From an archaeon (lineage in GTDB: Archaea; Aenigmatarchaeota; Aenigmatarchaeia; GW2011-AR5; GCA-2688965), in NCBI GenBank assembly GCA_002688965.1, contig NZEE01000080.1, forward strand, positions 1-7,684: a stretch of 7,684 bases of DNA, in the 5' to 3' direction. The translations under genes were made by a program, and so were the position numbers. The number at the start of each line of letters is the position of its first letter. The first letter of the stretch is position 1. This document shows positions 4,751-7,684 of the stretch, piece after piece. Below the pieces are notes generated by a model. That model saw only the letters and a program-made list of their open reading frames with translations, did not search any database and was not told the DNA's origin.

Positions 4751-5547
4751 TAACACATTCTTTCGTTATCTAAACCAAAATAAAGAGACTCAGCCCATGG
4801 AATTACATCCCACTTTTTTGCTGAAATGTTGTGATGTCCTACAACACTAAACTTTTTTGCTTCTGCTGTAGTCATAACATCAAAGTTTTCACATACAGGT
4901 TTCGTATCTAGTAACGTTGCTTCTCGGAGTGATTGTAGAAATTGCCGACAAAGATTTGAAAATTCATCACCAATCATTGCACAAACTCTACCCTTAACTC
5001 TTGGATCACCCGCAGAAACTACATTTAAAGAAGCATCTGGATACCACTTCTTTGTTTTCTCCCAATACTTTTCTTCTGGATGCATGCAAATGTCTATGCC
5101 AATAGAATGCTTATTAAACTTTCCAGCATGATAAGCAACAAGACCAGTATCTAAACATTGCAATATTTCATATTCATTTGTTTTGTGGTTCCTGCCAATC
5201 AAGAAATGCGAAGAAACATGTCTTCCTTTAGCCATATTAAAAACATTGTAACAATGTCTTGTATTCAAGCCACCCCAATGTACACAAATTGTTGAAGGAT
5301 CATCTTTTCTTGTATACCAATTTTTTGTACCATCATCTAGCTCATATAGCGGAGCTGATAGATTTATCTCTAGCGGCGAATCAATTGGTACTATTTTACC
5401 CATATGAATCATAATAGGTCGACCATAATATTGTCGAACTATATTATGTGTCTTAGGTCCATATACACCATCAACAACAGCATCTACTTTTTGTTGTAAA
5501 TCAACTACATATTCTTTGTTTTGATTTAATGTTGTGAATTGTTCCAT
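4750..5547 (-). CDS. N-acetylmuramoyl-L-alanine amidase (endolysin) with N-terminal peptidoglycan-binding motif
   Basis: This is an Amidase_2/PGRP-fold zinc amidase that cuts the bond between MurNAc and L-Ala of peptidoglycan, as expected of a phage endolysin. Residues 16-38 (DLQQKVDAVVDGVYGPKTHNIV) match a short peptidoglycan-binding (PGB1-type) motif with its DGxxGxxT turn. The catalytic domain covers roughly 85-255. VHWGG gives zinc ligand His90, AYHAGKFNKHSIGIDI (138-153) has the conserved His140 and GI core, and VGHHNISAKKWDVIPW (236-251) gives His238 and probably Asp247 as the other ligands. Asp stands where T7 lysozyme has Cys. The 265-residue length is usual for a two-part lysin. No signal peptide or membrane segment is seen, so release would need a separate holin, which is not in the window. 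The ATG at 5547 is preceded by AGGA about 10 bases away. The stop overlaps the thyX start by one base, an odd pairing of lysis and nucleotide genes. Confidence 0.88.
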   Translation of the reverse strand: MEQFTTLNQNKEYVVDLQQKVDAVVDGVYGPKTHNIVRQYYGRPIMIHMGKIVPIDSPLEINLSAPLYELDDGTKNWYTRKDDPSTICVHWGGLNTRHCYNVFNMAKGRHVSSHFLIGRNHKTNEYEILQCLDTGLVAYHAGKFNKHSIGIDICMHPEEKYWEKTKKWYPDASLNVVSAGDPRVKGRVCAMIGDEFSNLCRQFLQSLREATLLDTKPVCENFDVMTTAEAKKFSVVGHHNISAKKWDVIPWAESLYFGLDNERMC

Positions 5548-5572
5548 TTTTTATTTTCCTAAAATAAATACA

Positions 5573-5944
5573 TTATTTGTTTTGAAAGTTAACTAACATT
5601 TCATTAACTTCTTTTTTAATTATTTCAAATTGAGCGATATAACCTTCGATTACTTCATCATCCTCAACAGTATTCGAATCACCCAAAGTAAATGTTGCAT
5701 CATCCCTATAACTATCACTATCAATAGAACTAGTTTTAAGGCGTCTATAAGCACTGATTGTCTCATCTAGAAGCTGTAGTGCAAGAATTGCACTTTGTTC
5801 TGACTTTACAAACAATTCAATAAAAGCTCGAGCTTTATTATCGTCACCAGCTTCTATTGAATTGCTTTTCCACTTCATACCCTCATTAATAAAGCTTCGC
5901 CACCCTTCAAATAGTGTTTTAAAATTGCTTTCAAAATTTGACAT
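5573..5944 (-). CDS. Unknown acidic phage protein, 123 aa
   Basis: The function is not recognised. The start at ATG 5944 is supported by AGGAG about 8 bases upstream. The protein is predicted to be almost wholly helical. An N-terminal amphipathic stretch FKTLFEGWRSFINEG (8-22) is followed by a long helix ARAFIELFVKSEQSAILALQLLDETISAYRRL (38-69), then a very acidic linker (SIDSDSYRDDATFTLGDSNTVEDDEVIE, 73-100) and a final helix. The opening LFEGWRxFINE resembles a short N-terminal motif I have seen on proteins of large marine phages, often annotated as structural or unknown; that comparison is from memory. There is no signal peptide or membrane helix. It lies between clpP (26-base gap) and the amidase (25-base gap) in the same direction, so it is probably co-transcribed. 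A capsid or scaffold-associated role is possible but unproven. Confidence 0.72.
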   Translation of the reverse strand: MSNFESNFKTLFEGWRSFINEGMKWKSNSIEAGDDNKARAFIELFVKSEQSAILALQLLDETISAYRRLKTSSIDSDSYRDDATFTLGDSNTVEDDEVIEGYIAQFEIIKKEVNEMLVNFQNK

Positions 5945-5970
5945 ATTGTTTTCTCCTTTTTATAAATTAA

Positions 5971-6573
5971 TTATTCAACAGTAATGTTAACATCAATATT
6001 TATTTTCATCTCAGGGACTCTTATGTGATCAATAATTCCGTGAGTCTTTGCTTCTTCTGCATCTAAAAACCAATCTGAGTGTCCTTTGTCATGTATTAGC
6101 TTTGTAAAATAATCATCAGCTTTGCCACAATTTCTTGCCATCATTTTATAGACTTTATTATTTAATCTCTCAGCTTCCCTGACATCTGATTTTAGCTCTT
6201 CTATTTTACCAAATGCATATGAAGAAACATCATGTATCATCATAGTTGAATCTTTATCCATAAATCTAAGACCTTCACTTCCAAACGATGCTAATATTGC
6301 GCCACAACTCATAGCTTTACCTTGTACAATTGTAGCAACTGGTGTCTTAGATGTTTTTATTGACGATATCATTGCCATTAAAGAATATACTTGTCCTCCA
6401 AAAGTATCAATCTCTATAGGAATAACTTTCTGACCGCTATTTTGAGCATGACACATCATTTCATTAAATTTTCTGACAGACTCTTCTGTAAATTCGTTAA
6501 CAGTAATAATTATAGGTGGTTGACACAACTCTATATCTTTGATTAGTGGAGAGATATTTTTATAATAGTGCAT
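5971..6573 (-). CDS. clpP: ClpP-like ATP-dependent protease proteolytic subunit
   Basis: The 200-residue protein has the length and motif order of ClpP (S14 family). The strand and glycine turn IPIEIDTFGGQVYS (51-64) correspond to the INSPGG region that forms the oxyanion hole. QGKAMSCGAILASFGS (84-99) places the nucleophile at Ser89, MMIHD (111-115) the base at His114, and HSDWFLDAEEAKTHGIIDHI (165-184) the acid at Asp167, so the Ser-His-Asp triad looks intact. There is no long N-terminal propeptide, and the protein starts at ATG 6573 with only a weak purine-rich site (AAGAAGAAAG). ClpP forms a barrel that degrades proteins handed over by a ClpX or ClpA ATPase. The phage copy could pair with the host unfoldase or process phage proteins. 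Some phage ClpP-like proteins are head-maturation proteases, but those usually sit beside portal and capsid genes, which are absent here. It lies 25 bases downstream of nrdJ. Confidence 0.9.
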   Translation of the reverse strand: MHYYKNISPLIKDIELCQPPIIITVNEFTEESVRKFNEMMCHAQNSGQKVIPIEIDTFGGQVYSLMAMISSIKTSKTPVATIVQGKAMSCGAILASFGSEGLRFMDKDSTMMIHDVSSYAFGKIEELKSDVREAERLNNKVYKMMARNCGKADDYFTKLIHDKGHSDWFLDAEEAKTHGIIDHIRVPEMKINIDVNITVE

Positions 6574-6598
6574 ATTACAGACTTTCTTCTTAAGTTAT

Positions 6599-7684
6599 TT
6601 ATGAACATTTAGAACTGCCACAATTACTACATGATACGCAGCCATCATGATAAATCAATGTATCATTATAACACTCATCACAGATTTTGTCAGAAGGTAC
6701 TTCACCATTTGCTATATAAGATTTTAGTATTCTAGCTATACACTTTGAAAAACTAAACATATCGCTATCTTTATCTTTTTGTAGTTGCTCAACCATGAAC
6801 TTAACTTTTGTTCCGTGTCGCAAGCCTAATGATATCATTCTTGCAAATGCTAAGTTATTTGGGTTGTTAAATGCTTTAACTACGTCTTTTATTACAATTT
6901 CCTCCCCGTCATAACCAAAATGTAAATTATATTTGCTAATTTTTGTTTTAAAAACTTTCTTTACTAGCTTTCCTTTGTTATATTTTGAAGGTATCTCAAT
7001 TAAAGAAGCTTTCCCACCAAAGACTTCATAAGGTTTATTATCAAGTAGACCAATTAAGATCACCCACTTTTCTCCTCTTATCCTTGTATAGTGTATATCA
7101 CAATCTAACGTCGTCGGACGCTTTGGTGCACTTGTTTGCGGGAACAGCTTTTTTTCCTTATTTGTAATTAAAACACCAGATCTAGATCCATCGACATAAA
7201 CTGTTACGCCTTTTAACCCTTTTTTCCAGGCTTCTATATATATCTTGCTAACAATCTCAGGTTTAGTATCGGCAGGCAAATTAATTGTTGAACTTATTGC
7301 ATGATCTATATGGCGTTGAAGCTTTGATTGAATTTCGACTCTTTTTTGCCAATTAATTTGATCGCTCTCTGTAAAGAACTTGGGCAATTCTTTTCCTTCA
7401 TTTAGTGATCGCCATTCTTGAACATTATGATGAAACACTTCAAACTCATGCCATCGATCGCCAAGATCATCAATAAAATCTACACGCTCTTGTGCATCTA
7501 TTTCTAACTTTCGTCTTCTAATATATGAGTTTCGAAATACAGGTTCTAAACCCGAACTAGTTTGTGAAAGAATTGAAACACTTCCAGTAGGTGCATTTGT
7601 AAGAATTGAAATATTTCTTCTTCCATGCTTTTTCATATTGCATAGCATATCTCCAGAGAGCATATTCAAGTATGGGTGATCAAA
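6599..7684 (-). CDS. nrdJ: Adenosylcobalamin-dependent (class II) ribonucleotide reductase, C-terminal part
   Basis: The frame is open to the right edge, so this is the last 361 residues of a longer protein; the N-terminal half with the main catalytic residues lies outside. The visible part begins FDHPYLNMLSGDM. GRRNISILTNAPTGSVSILSQTSSGLEPVF is the conserved loop region of the reductase barrel, and IYIEAWKKGLKGVTVYVDGSRSGVL is the end of that barrel. A TSCPD-type domain (about 195-320) follows. The C-terminus CDECYNDTLIYHDGCVSCSNCGSSKCS carries a CxxC...CxxC zinc-ribbon-like pattern (Cys335, 338, 349, 352) and a final CxxxxC pair (355, 360), the spacing of the redox pair that re-reduces class II enzymes. 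The domain order points to NrdJ rather than class I NrdA. It reduces ribonucleotides to deoxyribonucleotides without oxygen dependence but needs cobalamin, presumably from the host. It heads the visible nucleotide-metabolism run. Confidence 0.92.
   Translation of the reverse strand, partial: FDHPYLNMLSGDMLCNMKKHGRRNISILTNAPTGSVSILSQTSSGLEPVFRNSYIRRRKLEIDAQERVDFIDDLGDRWHEFEVFHHNVQEWRSLNEGKELPKFFTESDQINWQKRVEIQSKLQRHIDHAISSTINLPADTKPEIVSKIYIEAWKKGLKGVTVYVDGSRSGVLITNKEKKLFPQTSAPKRPTTLDCDIHYTRIRGEKWVILIGLLDNKPYEVFGGKASLIEIPSKYNKGKLVKKVFKTKISKYNLHFGYDGEEIVIKDVVKAFNNPNNLAFARMISLGLRHGTKVKFMVEQLQKDKDSDMFSFSKCIARILKSYIANGEVPSDKICDECYNDTLIYHDGCVSCSNCGSSKCS

Noticed and set aside
4751..4756. GTG at 4756 as the start of the canonical thyX
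   Set aside because: It lies only about 2 bases from the GAAAGA site, while ATG at 4750 has better spacing and forms the common TAATG coupling with the amidase stop.
5548..5572. T4-like late promoter in the gap before the amidase (TATTTATTTT on the minus strand)
   Set aside because: It does not match TATAAATA and is easily produced by AT-rich sequence.
6985..7167. Plus-strand open frame of 60 codons
   Set aside because: It is antisense to nrdJ, whose protein sequence is clearly conserved there.
7667..7669. TTG as the start of the nrdJ-like protein
   Set aside because: The same frame continues upstream to the window edge as FDHPY, and the family is much longer, so this TTG is an internal Leu codon and the gene is partial.
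1..7684. tRNA genes, CRISPR arrays, insertion sequences and attachment sites
   Set aside because: Gaps between genes are at most about 52 bases, and no cloverleaf, spaced direct repeats, terminal inverted repeats or transposase motifs were seen.

Overview
This window looks like part of the genome of a large, AT-rich tailed bacteriophage (GC about 30% by eye). All 12 genes lie on the minus strand, are tightly packed (gaps of 0-52 bases, several overlaps), and combine viral endolysin, nucleotide-metabolism and small orphan genes in a way typical of large lytic phages. Clear AGGAG-type ribosome binding sites and sigma70-like promoters suggest a host that uses ordinary Shine-Dalgarno initiation. 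The host and phage genus cannot be named from the sequence alone.

Transcription runs from high to low coordinates. At the right edge is the C-terminal half of an adenosylcobalamin-dependent (class II) ribonucleotide reductase, NrdJ (6599-7684, cut by the window). Then follow a ClpP-like serine protease (5971-6573), a small acidic orphan (5573-5944), an N-acetylmuramoyl-L-alanine amidase endolysin (4750-5547) and a canonical flavin-dependent thymidylate synthase ThyX (4046-4750) coupled to it by a TAATG junction. A promoter-like element precedes two small unknown proteins (3635-4003 and 3363-3623), an all-alpha dUTPase/MazG-type pyrophosphatase (2999-3382) and a 217-residue orphan (2332-2985). 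A second copy of the same promoter-like element precedes a long, divergent second ThyX-family protein (1308-2279), which overlaps a nucleoside 2-deoxyribosyltransferase-family gene (865-1311) by ATGA. After these come a 67-residue orphan (644-847) and an NAD-dependent sugar epimerase/reductase that runs off the left edge (1-625).

Read together, most recognisable genes act on deoxynucleotides. NrdJ reduces ribonucleotides, the dUTPase-like protein would convert dUTP to dUMP, and the canonical ThyX methylates dUMP to dTMP. The divergent ThyX paralogue and the deoxyribosyltransferase-like protein form a second coupled pair. The paralogue keeps the ThyX fold signature but has lost several residues of the dUMP-binding motif, so it may act on another substrate or make another pyrimidine. 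This pair, with the nearby sugar-nucleotide enzyme, is the most interesting part of the window. A link to modified DNA bases is only an inference. The duplicated promoter-like element (two exact 11-base boxes with exactly 9 bases between them) is the clearest non-coding signal.
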